Origin: Nostoc sp. HK-01
GTDB taxonomy: Bacteria > Cyanobacteriota > Cyanobacteriia > Cyanobacteriales > Nostocaceae
Assembly: GCA_003990705.1 (NCBI GenBank)
Contig: AP018318.1
Location: 4,095,501 to 4,159,500, forward strand
Length of the DNA: 64,000 nucleotides
Reading direction: 5' to 3'
The translations under genes were made by a program, and so were the position numbers. The notes under the pieces are model-generated. The model did no database searches and had not been told where the DNA came from. It saw nothing but the letters and a program-made list of their open reading frames with translations. This document shows, piece after piece, positions 47,701 to 56,342 of this stretch (positions within the stretch are counted from its first letter, which is position 1; each line of letters opens with the position of its first letter).

Positions 47701-49405
47701 CGCACAGAGTAAACAGTTCTTCAAATTGGTCTACTATCAATATGGAATTTTGCTTTAATATCTGTGATAAATTTTCTAATTGTTGAATTGGCTCTTTACC
47801 CGGTTTAATATAAGCCAACTGGAGATTTGGCTGTTGTTTTTGCAACTGCGGAATTAGCCCAGCTAACACCACCGATGACTTACCACTACCGGAAGGGCCG
47901 ATAACAGCTAAGAAATTATCTTGACTTAGTTTTTTTTGTAACTTTTTAATTAATTCATCGCGCTCAAAGAAGAATTTGTGGTAATTTTCTTCAGCAAAGG
48001 AAGATAATCCAGGGAAAGGACACTCAGCCTCATATTTTGGTGGATTTTTATCTAAAGCAGCCAGGGCATCAAAGCTAAGGTCAAGCACTTGGTCGCAGAG
48101 ATTGTTCAGTTCCGCTAATGCCTGTTTGCGTTCATCACTAGCGCGGCGTGAGTCTGCGCCTTGGGTGTTTTTGAGTATCTGCGTTTGGGTTGCAAACTTC
48201 TGTTGCAGTACAGACGCATGAGGTGCTCGTTCAACCAGTAACTTTTGCAGTTTGTTGATCCCATACTCAACTTCTACATCAGTTAAGTCTCGATTGTCGA
48301 GGCGATCGCTAAATAAAGGTCGTCCACCCAAGCGGCTAAATAAGGCTGGAACTGTAATATCATAGCGGTTCCCTAGTCCTGCTGTCGCCTGCTGTAGTGC
48401 AACGTCAACCTCTCCCGAATCTTTCAGTCGGCGGTAAAAACTCCCAGACAATGTTAAGGCTGTCTCTACGCTTACCTTCCGAGTCATGGCGACGACAGCA
48501 GGCATACCTAAATCTCTCACCAAGCGTTGCGCTAATCCGCCTAATGCGCCTTCTGCTCTGGGGTCGGCACTTTCGCAAGTGCAGAGAAAGGTAAAATGAG
48601 GTAAACCTGTGCGATCGCTTATGTAGCTGAGTTCATCTAGTAGTTCTTTGCCTGTGACTGGCAGAACTTGATTGTTAGCCTCTGCCCAGTAAAGAACAGT
48701 TTCTCCGCCATCAATCAATTTACCATGACAAACAAAATGCAGTATGGTGTAGGGCTTTTCGGCGTTGGTTAGTTGCTGAGATAATTTTTGTAGGGTTGGG
48801 GGTGCGATCGCGTTTTCAACATCATTTGCTAACACATCATAATGAATATCCCCGAATGCTTCCTGTAGCCCAGCTAGTACAGCTTTCACATCAAAGGGTT
48901 CTAATTGATACTTTCCTAAGTTAGATGGACTAGCAATTAACACTAATGCCCGCAAATCCCGCCGCCCTATGAGCGGAAAACGACGATCTATAGGAGTAGG
49001 AATGTAACGCGAGAATGGTAGACGCTGGTCACGCGCTAAAAGATTCCAGCCTTCGTTATTATCTACAGGGGCGCACAACCTTTCCCAATGTAAAGTTCTA
49101 ATTTCATCGCGATCGGCAGCTTCAATAGAAAGTAAAATCCGTAAAGGGCAATCATGGCTACTCTTTGGCAAAACCCGTAAAAATGTGTCTCGCACATTGT
49201 CTCGAAAAAGATGTTTGCCCAGTAAAATACCATATTCTTTTTCGTTTTCTTGTTTTTCTGTCAGCTTGTAAAAGTCTTCCTCACCTAGCTGAAGAATTCC
49301 CCTGGAATGAATAGTCAAGCCATCTGGTTGCTTACACCTGATAACAATCGGCCAGCCATTACTCGACTTGCTTTGAATAGTAATTTCAAACTCAAAGCTA
49401 TTCAT
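44726..49405 (-). CDS. CHAT protease-ATPase (STAND)-WD40 repeat protein
   Basis: A 1559-residue multidomain protein. CHAT caspase-like protease: about 150-365, with the His227-Cys277 dyad (ILHFVCHG; FLCTCESADPRAEG). STAND/NACHT-type ATPase: Walker A GPSGSGKSS at 503-511, Walker B ILIVDQFEELF at 555-565, with the RIESQNEIVL and PGAMPLLQYALQELW motifs of WD40-linked ATPases. A membrane helix lies at about 888-910 (IAIGSTVAAAITIVLASLAG). Then 13 WD40 repeats of 42 residues, about 985-1530. The design predicts a sensor (WD40), a switch (ATPase) and an effector protease, as in NLR-like conflict or antiphage proteins. The trigger and protease target are not readable. It stands alone on its strand, divergent from the VMAP-like gene. 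Confidence 0.88.
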   Translation of the reverse strand: MNSFEFEITIQSKSSNGWPIVIRCKQPDGLTIHSRGILQLGEEDFYKLTEKQENEKEYGILLGKHLFRDNVRDTFLRVLPKSSHDCPLRILLSIEAADRDEIRTLHWERLCAPVDNNEGWNLLARDQRLPFSRYIPTPIDRRFPLIGRRDLRALVLIASPSNLGKYQLEPFDVKAVLAGLQEAFGDIHYDVLANDVENAIAPPTLQKLSQQLTNAEKPYTILHFVCHGKLIDGGETVLYWAEANNQVLPVTGKELLDELSYISDRTGLPHFTFLCTCESADPRAEGALGGLAQRLVRDLGMPAVVAMTRKVSVETALTLSGSFYRRLKDSGEVDVALQQATAGLGNRYDITVPALFSRLGGRPLFSDRLDNRDLTDVEVEYGINKLQKLLVERAPHASVLQQKFATQTQILKNTQGADSRRASDERKQALAELNNLCDQVLDLSFDALAALDKNPPKYEAECPFPGLSSFAEENYHKFFFERDELIKKLQKKLSQDNFLAVIGPSGSGKSSVVLAGLIPQLQKQQPNLQLAYIKPGKEPIQQLENLSQILKQNSILIVDQFEELFTLCEDKTARQKFITELLNRAEKQQVVITIRADFLAEYAAYPDLKKRIESQNEIVLPMEAAELITAMKMQADRAGLRFEAGLSNSIFNDVKEEPGAMPLLQYALQELWKRRHGRWLCDEEYQAIGRVQQAIAQTADAVYNKLSPQEQQQVKNIFLRLTRLDATTAQVENRRDTRRREELKDLVSKNGDLAVTKKLVQYLAGEGARLVVTSYHQATGKQEVEVAHEALIRHWPKLQNWLEEDRSSLLLREKIRQEAFDWNQHQRNEDYLELRGIQLENAQVLLQKPDFLNESEAEYVKACWELRLRLIKQEEERRQRELKQARRIAIGSTVAAAITIVLASLAGYAWQQSKRQQAEAYAQTGKALLATNPTEGLVNAIASVGLTRSPLVKFPNYTMPASVERSLFSAVQISHEINIFQVDQGVVDSVAISSDSKTIVSGGKDGTVRLWGINGQPLAEPFKGHQGVVDSVAISSDGKTIVSGGDDGTVRLWGINGQPLAEPFKGHQGVVFSVAISSDGKTIVSGGQDGTVRLWDRNGQPLAEPFKADQSFVRSVAISSDGKTIVSGGQDGTVRLWDRNGQPLAEPFKGHQGFVRSVAISSDGKTIVSGGDDGTLRLWDRNGQPLAEPFKADQGSVFSVAISSDGKTIVSGGDDGTVRLWDRNGQPLAEPFKADQGSVDSVAISSDGKTIVIGEEDGTLRLWGSNAQPLAEPFKGYQGSVRSVAISSDGKTIVSSREDGTLRLWGSNAQPLAEPFKGHQGRVSSVAISSDGKTIVSGGFDGTLRLWGSNAQPLAEPFKSDQDTVLSVAISSDGKTIVSGGSDGTLRLWDRNGQPLAEPFKAHQGYVFSVAISSDGKTIVSGGSDGTLRLWDRNGQPLAEPFKAHQGFILPVAISSDGKTIVSGGEDDTLRLWDRNGQPLAEPFKADQDGVKSVAISSDGKTIISGGDDGTVRLWDINFDHWMKSACEKLRYHVILATPKDAVAKEAKATCEQYWHLQQ
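44816..46453 (-). repeat. 13 tandem 126-bp repeats encoding WD40 blades
   Basis: Thirteen in-register repeats of 126 bp (42 residues), with the constant core SVAISSDGKTIVSGG and DGT(L/V)RLW and the constant linker QPLAEPFK. Several units are near identical in DNA. Differences gather at a few codons: x in G-x-V-x-SV, the residue before DGT, the two or three residues after RLW, and the (A/G/S)(D/H/Y)Q end. This indicates unequal crossover or gene conversion. Confidence 0.92.
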
Positions 49406-49983
49406 ACATTCTCTCCTCCTTCAATTTTTGGTTCTGTGCCGAGAATGGATTTGTGGGCAGATTAAATTTAAACAAGAAACAGGTAGGTCTACTCTACCAT
49501 CTTGTTCAGCTACATTAATACCAAGCATAATAACCTTCTAGTTTCTCAGAAATTAACTTTTTATTTAACAAGGTAGAAAATGCAGATACAAGAGTTTATT
49601 TCTTCTCTAATTATCTGAAATTTATAGAAAACCGGATAAAAATAATGTGTTCAGGTAGACGTTAAAACTATCCGAACTAAACCTTATATCCTCTGTTTGC
49701 TACCTTCTTAAAAAATGACAAAATTTACTTTCCCTATTTTTATATTAGATAGATTGTATTAAATATGAAATCTATAAAACTCATATAATTTAATCAATAT
49801 GAGTTTAATACCTCATGGAAATACTAATTTCTACACTAAGAGAAATTTATTCAATCCACAGCAAGGTGTGTTTTTTTGATTCAGACAATAAAGCCTGATG
49901 AATATCTCCGCCATTTTATGCCAAAAAACGCTAATTTGATTATGGACACGTCAATCTATAAACAAGATTAGCTTTGAGCCTTT
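49406..49983. promoter_or_regulatory. Divergent intergenic region
   Basis: 578 bp between the divergent CHAT-WD40 and VMAP-like genes. AT-rich; no coding frame or clear operator seen. It must contain both promoters. Confidence 0.45.
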
Positions 49984-51342
49984 ATGAATCTTGATTCTTT
50001 AATTGAAATAGTTAACCGTAAGTTGGTGGAGAGCCAAAATCGTCCCCTCAGTTCCACAGAGGTTTTGATTCTTCGCGGCATCTGGGAATATCAAACTTAT
50101 AACAAGATTGCTGAGTACGGTGGCTATAGTGCTGGCTACTTAACTAACGTGGTAGCCCCAGAGTTATGTCAACGGCTTTCTAATTTAATTGGACAACGGG
50201 TTACTAAAAAAAACTGTCGGATGCTATTGGAGGCTTATGTTGCTTCTCAAACAGCTTCAGACTTAAAAACTCAAAAATCACAGTTTAAAGCATTTGCTGG
50301 CGAAATTGGTCAAGAGTTTTCTCATCGCTACCCTAATGGTGCAGTTCCCCTTGATTCTTCCATTTACATTGAACGTATTTTAATTGAAGAACAGGTTTAT
50401 GCAGAAATTAGCAAGCCAGGAGCATTAGTGCGAATTAAAGCTCCCAAAGAAATGGGTAAAACTTCACTTATGCTCAGGACTTTAAAATATGGAGAAAGTT
50501 TAGGCTACTGTACCGTCAGCTTAAATCTAGAGCAAACTGACCAAGCAATATTAAGTGATTTGAATCGTTTTCTACGCTGGCTATGTGTCAATATAACTAG
50601 TCAGCTTAATTTAGAACCCAAACTAGACGATTACTGGTATGAAGATATGGGCAGCAAAGTTAGCTGTAGTTTGTATATTAGAAACTATTTATTAGAGAAC
50701 ATTAATGCTCCTTTAGTTTTGGCATTGGATGAGGTCAACCAGATTTTTGAATATCCCCAGGTAGCTAAAGATTTTTTACCCTTGCTACGTTCTTGGTATG
50801 AAGAAGCTAAAAGACTACCTATCTGGCAAAAGCTACGCTTGATCATAGTTCATTCAACTGAAATTTATGTTCCTCTCCAAATTCAACAGTCTCCTTTCAA
50901 TGTCGGCTTACCAATTCAATTAACTAGCTTTAATTTAGAACAGGTGCAGCAGTTAGCCCAGCAATATGGAATTGACTGGACTGATGGAGATGAAGCTAGA
51001 CAACTTATGGATATGGTTGGGGGACATCCCGCATTAGTGAACATAGCACTCTATCATCTTAATCGTGGGGAGGTAAATCTTCCTGAATTGCTAGAAACTG
51101 CTCCTACCTCGACTGGGGTTTATTTTCACCACTTACAACGTCATTGGGTAAGTTTACAACAACAACCTGAATTAGCGATCGCACTTACTACTGTCCTCAA
51201 TTCTACTCAACCAATACAGTTAGAGCCTATCATTGCTTACAAGTTAAGCAGTATGGGGCTGATCAAGTTAGATAATAACCAAGCCATACCTAGTTGTCGA
51301 TTATATCAACAGTATTTTCAGTCAAGGCTTCTTATTCAATAG
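49984..51342 (+). CDS. VMAP-type HTH plus AAA-like (AAA_35) ATPase
   Basis: A 452-residue protein. The N-terminal domain (about 1-85: LSSTEVLILRGIWEYQTYNK, GYSAGYLTNVVAPELCQRLS, TKKNCRMLLE) matches the HTH domain found at the N-terminus of vWA-MoxR associated proteins of ternary conflict systems. The ATPase (about 117-390) has Walker A PKEMGKTSLM (GKT 158-160) and Walker B LVLALDEVNQIF. The C-terminal winged-helix-like part ends YQQYFQSRLLIQ. The same ATPase type occurs at 62466-64000. It begins the plus-strand run that leads to the YcaO genes. Role: signal-coupled ATPase; target unknown. Confidence 0.82.
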   Translation: MNLDSLIEIVNRKLVESQNRPLSSTEVLILRGIWEYQTYNKIAEYGGYSAGYLTNVVAPELCQRLSNLIGQRVTKKNCRMLLEAYVASQTASDLKTQKSQFKAFAGEIGQEFSHRYPNGAVPLDSSIYIERILIEEQVYAEISKPGALVRIKAPKEMGKTSLMLRTLKYGESLGYCTVSLNLEQTDQAILSDLNRFLRWLCVNITSQLNLEPKLDDYWYEDMGSKVSCSLYIRNYLLENINAPLVLALDEVNQIFEYPQVAKDFLPLLRSWYEEAKRLPIWQKLRLIIVHSTEIYVPLQIQQSPFNVGLPIQLTSFNLEQVQQLAQQYGIDWTDGDEARQLMDMVGGHPALVNIALYHLNRGEVNLPELLETAPTSTGVYFHHLQRHWVSLQQQPELAIALTTVLNSTQPIQLEPIIAYKLSSMGLIKLDNNQAIPSCRLYQQYFQSRLLIQ

Positions 51343-51662
51343 CATCAAATATCAATATTGAATATTACAAATAATTGTTCGTATAACATTTATTCTCAAA
51401 ATAGCAACATATTTTTCTCATACAAAAACTCATATTTATAATATAAAAAGCTTGTAAAACTCATAAAAATTACAATTATAAAAAAATGTATCTTTATTAA
51501 TATTTTGTGAGCAAAAATTATTACCAAAGATATGATTAATTGTAGTTAAGCAAATATATTTTTAATGAGTAATTTCTTTTGAGGCGGTTATAAATTTCGC
51601 TAAATCAGACTCATCTTTCTATTTGCTAAAGAAGATTTTTCAATTTTGAGGATGTATAATCT
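51343..51662. other. AT-rich intergenic region, nothing recognised
   Basis: 320 bp, very AT-rich, between the ATPase gene and the double-domain gene. No frame, hairpin with T-run, or RNA gene is seen. It probably contains the promoter of the downstream gene. Confidence 0.45.
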
Positions 51663-52556
51663 ATGAGTTTACCGAATGCTTATAATATCCTTATTCCCCA
51701 AAAAAGGCTCTCCCAACTAATTGCTCAGTCATGGTTAGATGGTAAGAGTATTCCTTTAGAAAATAAAAGCTTTTTGATTGAACAGAAAATTTTGTCTCCA
51801 GAAGAAGCTGAAGTTTTCCGTATAATTTTAGTAGAAACACATCAAGTTGAAATAGATGAGGTAGATAAGAAAATTGTCATGCCTGCTTATCGACCAGACC
51901 CAGAAGTACTAGAAGATCTAGATATCAGAGAGTGGCTTTATAATTGGGTTACAAGTAATCCGAAACAATCCCCTTGGATAGCACCACCACCACCAAAACC
52001 AGAAGTGAATATAGAAAAGCCAGGAAAAGTCATAGTTTTTGATTCACCTAATGAACAGAGTCTGCTGAATGAAAATGCCAGCGAAATCAAAACTTTGCAA
52101 ATTCCTTTACTACCAAGTGTAAAAGTTTTCCAAGGGGCTGATATCAACATATCATCATATGAGCAAGAAGCTAGAGATGACCAAAAAACAGTAGAAATAG
52201 AAATAGAACCTTTTAATACTCTGATTCCCAATAAAAAACTTTCTCAACTGATTGCCAAATCATGGTTAGACAATAAAGAAGTTAATATCGATAAAGAATT
52301 TCTGGTTAATAATGGCATTATCTCTGAATTTGAGGCTCAATTTAAGATTGATATTCATGTTGAGCGGAATCAGCCACCGCGTGAATATAAAGGAGGAATA
52401 ACACCACAGCAATATGGTTACAAGATAAATGTACCTTATCCTCCAAAACCTAGCAGTGAAAATTTACCAGAAGATGTTTTAAGAGAATGGGTAGAAAATG
52501 ACTCAAATTCTGCTCCTTGGACACCAAGCAATGAATGGATTCCTTACACTTGCTGA
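51663..52556 (+). CDS. Double NHLP-like domain protein beside TOMM cyclodehydratase
   Basis: A 297-residue protein made of two similar halves (about 9-110 and 185-288). Each half has LIPxK(R/K)LSQLIA(Q/K)SWLD(G/N)K, a middle helix, a beta stretch (IILVETHQVEI / IDIHVERNQPP), a KIVMPAYRPDP / KINVPYPPKPS segment and REW(L/V). This order (LIAKSW, then V-E-x, then MP-RP) recalls nitrile-hydratase-leader-like (NHLP) peptides. The C-terminal tail NDSNSAPWTPSNEWIPYTC has Ser, Thr and Cys that a YcaO enzyme could cyclise. It could be a precursor with two leader units, or an immunity or partner protein. The gene start is supported by gaggatgtataatctatg. Confidence 0.6.
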   Translation: MSLPNAYNILIPQKRLSQLIAQSWLDGKSIPLENKSFLIEQKILSPEEAEVFRIILVETHQVEIDEVDKKIVMPAYRPDPEVLEDLDIREWLYNWVTSNPKQSPWIAPPPPKPEVNIEKPGKVIVFDSPNEQSLLNENASEIKTLQIPLLPSVKVFQGADINISSYEQEARDDQKTVEIEIEPFNTLIPNKKLSQLIAKSWLDNKEVNIDKEFLVNNGIISEFEAQFKIDIHVERNQPPREYKGGITPQQYGYKINVPYPPKPSSENLPEDVLREWVENDSNSAPWTPSNEWIPYTC

Positions 52557-52851
52557 TGGTTGATAAATATAGAATTTTTCAGTTGAGCGCAGTACACGTA
52601 GATAGGGGACAGAGGCTAGGGACTAGAGCCTAGAGGCTAGAGAAATGTACCTCACTGAAATGAAAACCACTATATTATTTTTAGGATTTATTACCCTAAA
52701 AATATTGAAGTCAAACATTTAGTCCTGTTAAAAATAATGGTGAGGGAATAGTTATTTATTCTCTCATCTTCAGATAGATGCTTAAATTTCAAAAAAATAA
52801 TTAATTAGCTTATCAAATAGTGTTCAATTTAACGAATTGAGGTTAATAAAT

Positions 52852-55122
52852 ATGTTGACTCGTCCAAAGTTAAAAACCAGCTTTAAATATTTTAAATTTC
52901 TTAACAAAAATAATGAGCATACGTTATTACTGTCTGAAAGAAAGGCTAATTTTCTCAATGGTTATGTATATCAAATGTTAATTCCATTAATTAATGGCAA
53001 GTATACAGTTGATGAAATTGTTGACTTACTTATGCAAAAAAGTATAACTGCTAGTGAAATTTATTATGCTCTGATGGCAATGGAAAAAATGGGATATATT
53101 ATTGACAGCAATGAATGTTTACCATCCCATCTAGAAATTTTTTGTGAAAATTTAAATATTAATACATACACTGCTTATCAAAGATTACAAACAACTAAAG
53201 TAGCAATTAAATCTTTTAGCTCTTATCTTCCTGTTGATGAATTCAAAAATACTCTTGAATCCTTACATATTGAAGTAACATCCGAATTAGGAGATATAGA
53301 GATAGTTTTAACTGATGATTATTTGCATGATGAGTTAAAAAGTTTTAACGAGGAATCCTTAAAATTAAATAAGCCTTGGATGTTAGTAAAACCTGTAGGC
53401 ACAATAGTTTGGATAGGGCCTATATTTATTCCTGGTAAAACAGGTTGTTGGCATTGTCTAGCCCAACGCTTGCGAAATAATAAACCTGTAGAAAGATTTA
53501 TCGAAAGACATCAAGGAATTTCCACATCTTTAACTCCTCCTCTGGGTTCGTTAGCTACCACTTATCAAACTGCGTTGGGAATGGCTGCTACTGAAATTTT
53601 TAAATGGATAGTTCAAGGTGAAAATAAACGTTTGGAGGGAATGCTAGTTACCCATGATTCTATTAATTTAGAAATGCAAAACCATGTTTTAGTAAAGCGT
53701 CCTCAATGCCCATACTGTGGTAATAGCAATGGATTTAATGCTGAACCATATCCAATAGTTTTAGGACATCGGCAGAAAACATTTACATTAGATGGAGGAC
53801 ACCGTTGTATTTCTCCAGAGGAAACATTCAAGAAATATCAACACCATATTAGTCCTTTAACAGGAGTAGTGAGAGGACTAGGTAAAATAGATCAAAATTC
53901 CCACACTTTAATTCATATTTATGTAGCTAGGCATCACTTTGCTACGATATTTGATGATTTAGATGCTTTACGGCAAAATATTAGCGGTAGAAGCGCAGGA
54001 AAAGGAAAAACTGACCAGCAAGCAAAAGTTAGTGCTTTGTGCGAAGCTATTGAAAGGTATTCTGGGGTATTTCAAGGAAATGAGAATAGGCAAACAGGAA
54101 GTTATCAACAACTTATAGATAAAGCGATTCATCCTAATGCTTGTATGAATTTTAGTGAAGCACAATATAGCGATCGCCACAACTGTAATGCAAATTGTTC
54201 TGGCTGGGTTCAAAAAATTCCCGAACCTTTTGATGAAGAGAAAGAAATTGAGTGGACACCAGTTTGGTCTTTAACTTATCAGGAATTTAAGTATTTACCA
54301 ACAGCCTACTGCTATTACGGTTATCCTAACTTGTTAATGCCTGATTGTTGGGCTGACTCTAATGGTTGTGCTGCTGGTAATACTATAGAAGAAGCAATCC
54401 TTCAAGGTTTCATGGAATTAGTAGAGCGTGATTGTGTGGCTTTGTGGTGGTATAATCGTCTCAAAAAACCGCAGGTAGATTTAGAAAGTTTTGACAATCC
54501 TTATTTTATAGCTCTCAAGAAATATTACCAAACAATTCATCGGGAACTGTGGGTTTTAGATATTACTAACGATTTAAACATCCCAACTTTTGCTGCTATC
54601 AGTCGCAGAACAGATCGAACCGTAGAAGATATCATTCTTGGTTTTGGCACTCATTTTGATCCGCAGATTGCTATGAGCAGAGCTTTAAGTGAAATAAACC
54701 AAATTCTGCCTAATGTCTTATCTGCCAATGCTGATGGTAGTACGAAATATCCTGCTTCTTCAGATCCTCTTGCTCTTAAATGGTGGCAAACAGCAACAGT
54801 AGAAAATCAATCTTATATGCTTGCCGATAAGAATATTACACCCAAATTATCTATGAATTATCATCATAATTGGAGTGAAGATTTACTGGAAGATATCATA
54901 CGCTGTCAGCAATTAGTTGAAAAGAATGGTATGGAAATGCTGGTTTTGGATCAAACTCGTGCAGACGTTAAACTGAGGGTAGTTAAAGTGATTGTTCCGG
55001 GAATGCGTCATTGGTGGAGACGTTTAGGTTCAGGAAGATTGTATGATGTTCCTGTAAACATGGGTTGCTTGAAGCAGCCACTAACTGAGAATCAACTTAA
55101 TCCTTTTCCCATGTGGATGTAA
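52852..55122 (+). CDS. Fused TOMM cyclodehydratase (RRE/E1-like + YcaO)
   Basis: A 756-residue RiPP enzyme. N-terminal winged-helix leader-binding (RRE-like) part at about 20-85 (LLLSERKANFLNGYVYQMLI, NGKYTVDEIVDLLM). An E1-like domain carries a zinc tetrad, Cys199/202 and Cys286/289 (TGCWHCLAQRL; PQCPYCGNS). The YcaO domain, about 330-756, has SGRSAGKGKTDQQAKVSALC and EAIERYSG, then NGCAAGNTIEEAILQGFMEL and VERDCVALWW. It would use ATP to cyclise Cys/Ser/Thr to azolines or attack another amide. Start chosen at ATG 52852, with gagg nine bases before it; the upstream TTG frame (52837) is weaker. It ends NPFPMWM, a proline-containing tail as in TOMM YcaOs. Confidence 0.9.
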   Translation: MLTRPKLKTSFKYFKFLNKNNEHTLLLSERKANFLNGYVYQMLIPLINGKYTVDEIVDLLMQKSITASEIYYALMAMEKMGYIIDSNECLPSHLEIFCENLNINTYTAYQRLQTTKVAIKSFSSYLPVDEFKNTLESLHIEVTSELGDIEIVLTDDYLHDELKSFNEESLKLNKPWMLVKPVGTIVWIGPIFIPGKTGCWHCLAQRLRNNKPVERFIERHQGISTSLTPPLGSLATTYQTALGMAATEIFKWIVQGENKRLEGMLVTHDSINLEMQNHVLVKRPQCPYCGNSNGFNAEPYPIVLGHRQKTFTLDGGHRCISPEETFKKYQHHISPLTGVVRGLGKIDQNSHTLIHIYVARHHFATIFDDLDALRQNISGRSAGKGKTDQQAKVSALCEAIERYSGVFQGNENRQTGSYQQLIDKAIHPNACMNFSEAQYSDRHNCNANCSGWVQKIPEPFDEEKEIEWTPVWSLTYQEFKYLPTAYCYYGYPNLLMPDCWADSNGCAAGNTIEEAILQGFMELVERDCVALWWYNRLKKPQVDLESFDNPYFIALKKYYQTIHRELWVLDITNDLNIPTFAAISRRTDRTVEDIILGFGTHFDPQIAMSRALSEINQILPNVLSANADGSTKYPASSDPLALKWWQTATVENQSYMLADKNITPKLSMNYHHNWSEDLLEDIIRCQQLVEKNGMEMLVLDQTRADVKLRVVKVIVPGMRHWWRRLGSGRLYDVPVNMGCLKQPLTENQLNPFPMWM

Positions 55123-55150
55123 TAGTTAATTGAAATTAAGTGATAGATTA

Positions 55151-56251
55151 ATGGTAAAAGAATATTCAATTATTGATGCAGATTCCCATGTATTTGAACC
55201 TTTTGATATGTGGGAAAAGTATTTAGAACCTGCTTATAAGAACTTTGCACCATCACCGGATATGAAAATTCAAGGTGAAGATATTTATTATAAAGCTTCT
55301 GGTGAAGTTGTCGCTCAATGGAATAAGCAGATTATGCAAGCTCATCCAATGGCTCGACTTAATGGCTTCACTAATGAGCTTCATGTTTTAGAAACAAAAA
55401 GAATGGGGGCTGATATTTCTTTTATTTACCCAACATTGGGAATGTCAATCATAGCAATTGATACGATGGAACCTAATTTAGCAGGTGCGTTTACTCGCGC
55501 TTACAACAACTGGTTGTACCAAGATTTTTGCAGTTATGACCCAAAAATTCTTAAAGGAGTAGGTATGATTAATCTTCATACGCCTGAAGAAATGGTGTCA
55601 GAGTTGTATCGCATTGCAGAATTTGATTGCAAAGCAGTCTGTTTACGCCCCAACCCAGTTAAGGGAAGGTTATTGAGCGACTCTGCTTATGAACCTTTTT
55701 GGACAGAATGTGAAAAACTGGGAATAGCCATCAGCATTCACGAAGGAACTCATAGCCGCTTGCCTACAGTTGGTGCAGATAGGTTCAATACTCGGTTTGC
55801 CTTGCGTTCTTGCTCCCATCCTATGGAGCAGATGATGGCCATGCTTGCTTTAATTGAAGGAGGAGTCTTAGAACGTCATCCTCAGTTAAGAGTAGGTTTT
55901 CTAGAGTCTGGTTGTGGTTGGTTAGTTTACTGGCTATGGCGTTTGGATGAAGAGTATGAATGTCATTACTGGGAAGTTAAGGATAATGTCAAGCTTAAAC
56001 CTTCAGAATACTTTAAACGCCAATGTTTTATCGGATATGAACTAGGAGAACCTGGCGTTGAGTCGGTAATTAAGTATATTGGTGCAGATCAGTTAATTTT
56101 TGGTTCTGATTACCCTCATGTTCATTGGAGTCAAACAGAAGGAGAAACTGGATGTTTCCATATTCAAAAAACTCTTCACGAACTACTACCAAAAGAAACT
56201 GTGAAAAAAATTCTTTGGGATAATCCTGCCCGTTTTTATGGTTTACAATAA
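55151..56251 (+). CDS. Amidohydrolase-2 (ACMSD-like) family protein
   Basis: A 366-residue TIM-barrel metal hydrolase. The DADSHVFEPFDMW start gives the first metal histidine, CKAVCLRPNPVKGRLLSD and ISIHEGTHSRLPT supply the central part with His, and LIFGSDYPHVHWSQTEG holds the catalytic Asp. Start chosen at the ATG at 55151 (MVKEYSIIDADSH), 28 bp after the YcaO stop, so both are one operon. Family members hydrolyse or decarboxylate ring and amide compounds. In bottromycin-type RiPP clusters an amidohydrolase acts after the YcaO, so a tailoring role is plausible; that is analogy, not proof. Confidence 0.88.
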   Translation: MVKEYSIIDADSHVFEPFDMWEKYLEPAYKNFAPSPDMKIQGEDIYYKASGEVVAQWNKQIMQAHPMARLNGFTNELHVLETKRMGADISFIYPTLGMSIIAIDTMEPNLAGAFTRAYNNWLYQDFCSYDPKILKGVGMINLHTPEEMVSELYRIAEFDCKAVCLRPNPVKGRLLSDSAYEPFWTECEKLGIAISIHEGTHSRLPTVGADRFNTRFALRSCSHPMEQMMAMLALIEGGVLERHPQLRVGFLESGCGWLVYWLWRLDEEYECHYWEVKDNVKLKPSEYFKRQCFIGYELGEPGVESVIKYIGADQLIFGSDYPHVHWSQTEGETGCFHIQKTLHELLPKETVKKILWDNPARFYGLQ

Positions 56252-56342
56252 CTTTTTTTGCTTTTACTCAATAGAATATAATTAAGTTATGATTTTATCA
56301 AATGTTTATAACTGAGTTTAATAAATACTTTAGATAGGAATT

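Noticed and set aside
52650-52719. Small hydrophobic frame MYLTEMKTTILFLGFITLKI as a RiPP precursor before the YcaO gene
   Set aside because: 25 codons with no leader-like or Cys/Ser/Thr-rich core; looks like chance in AT-rich DNA.
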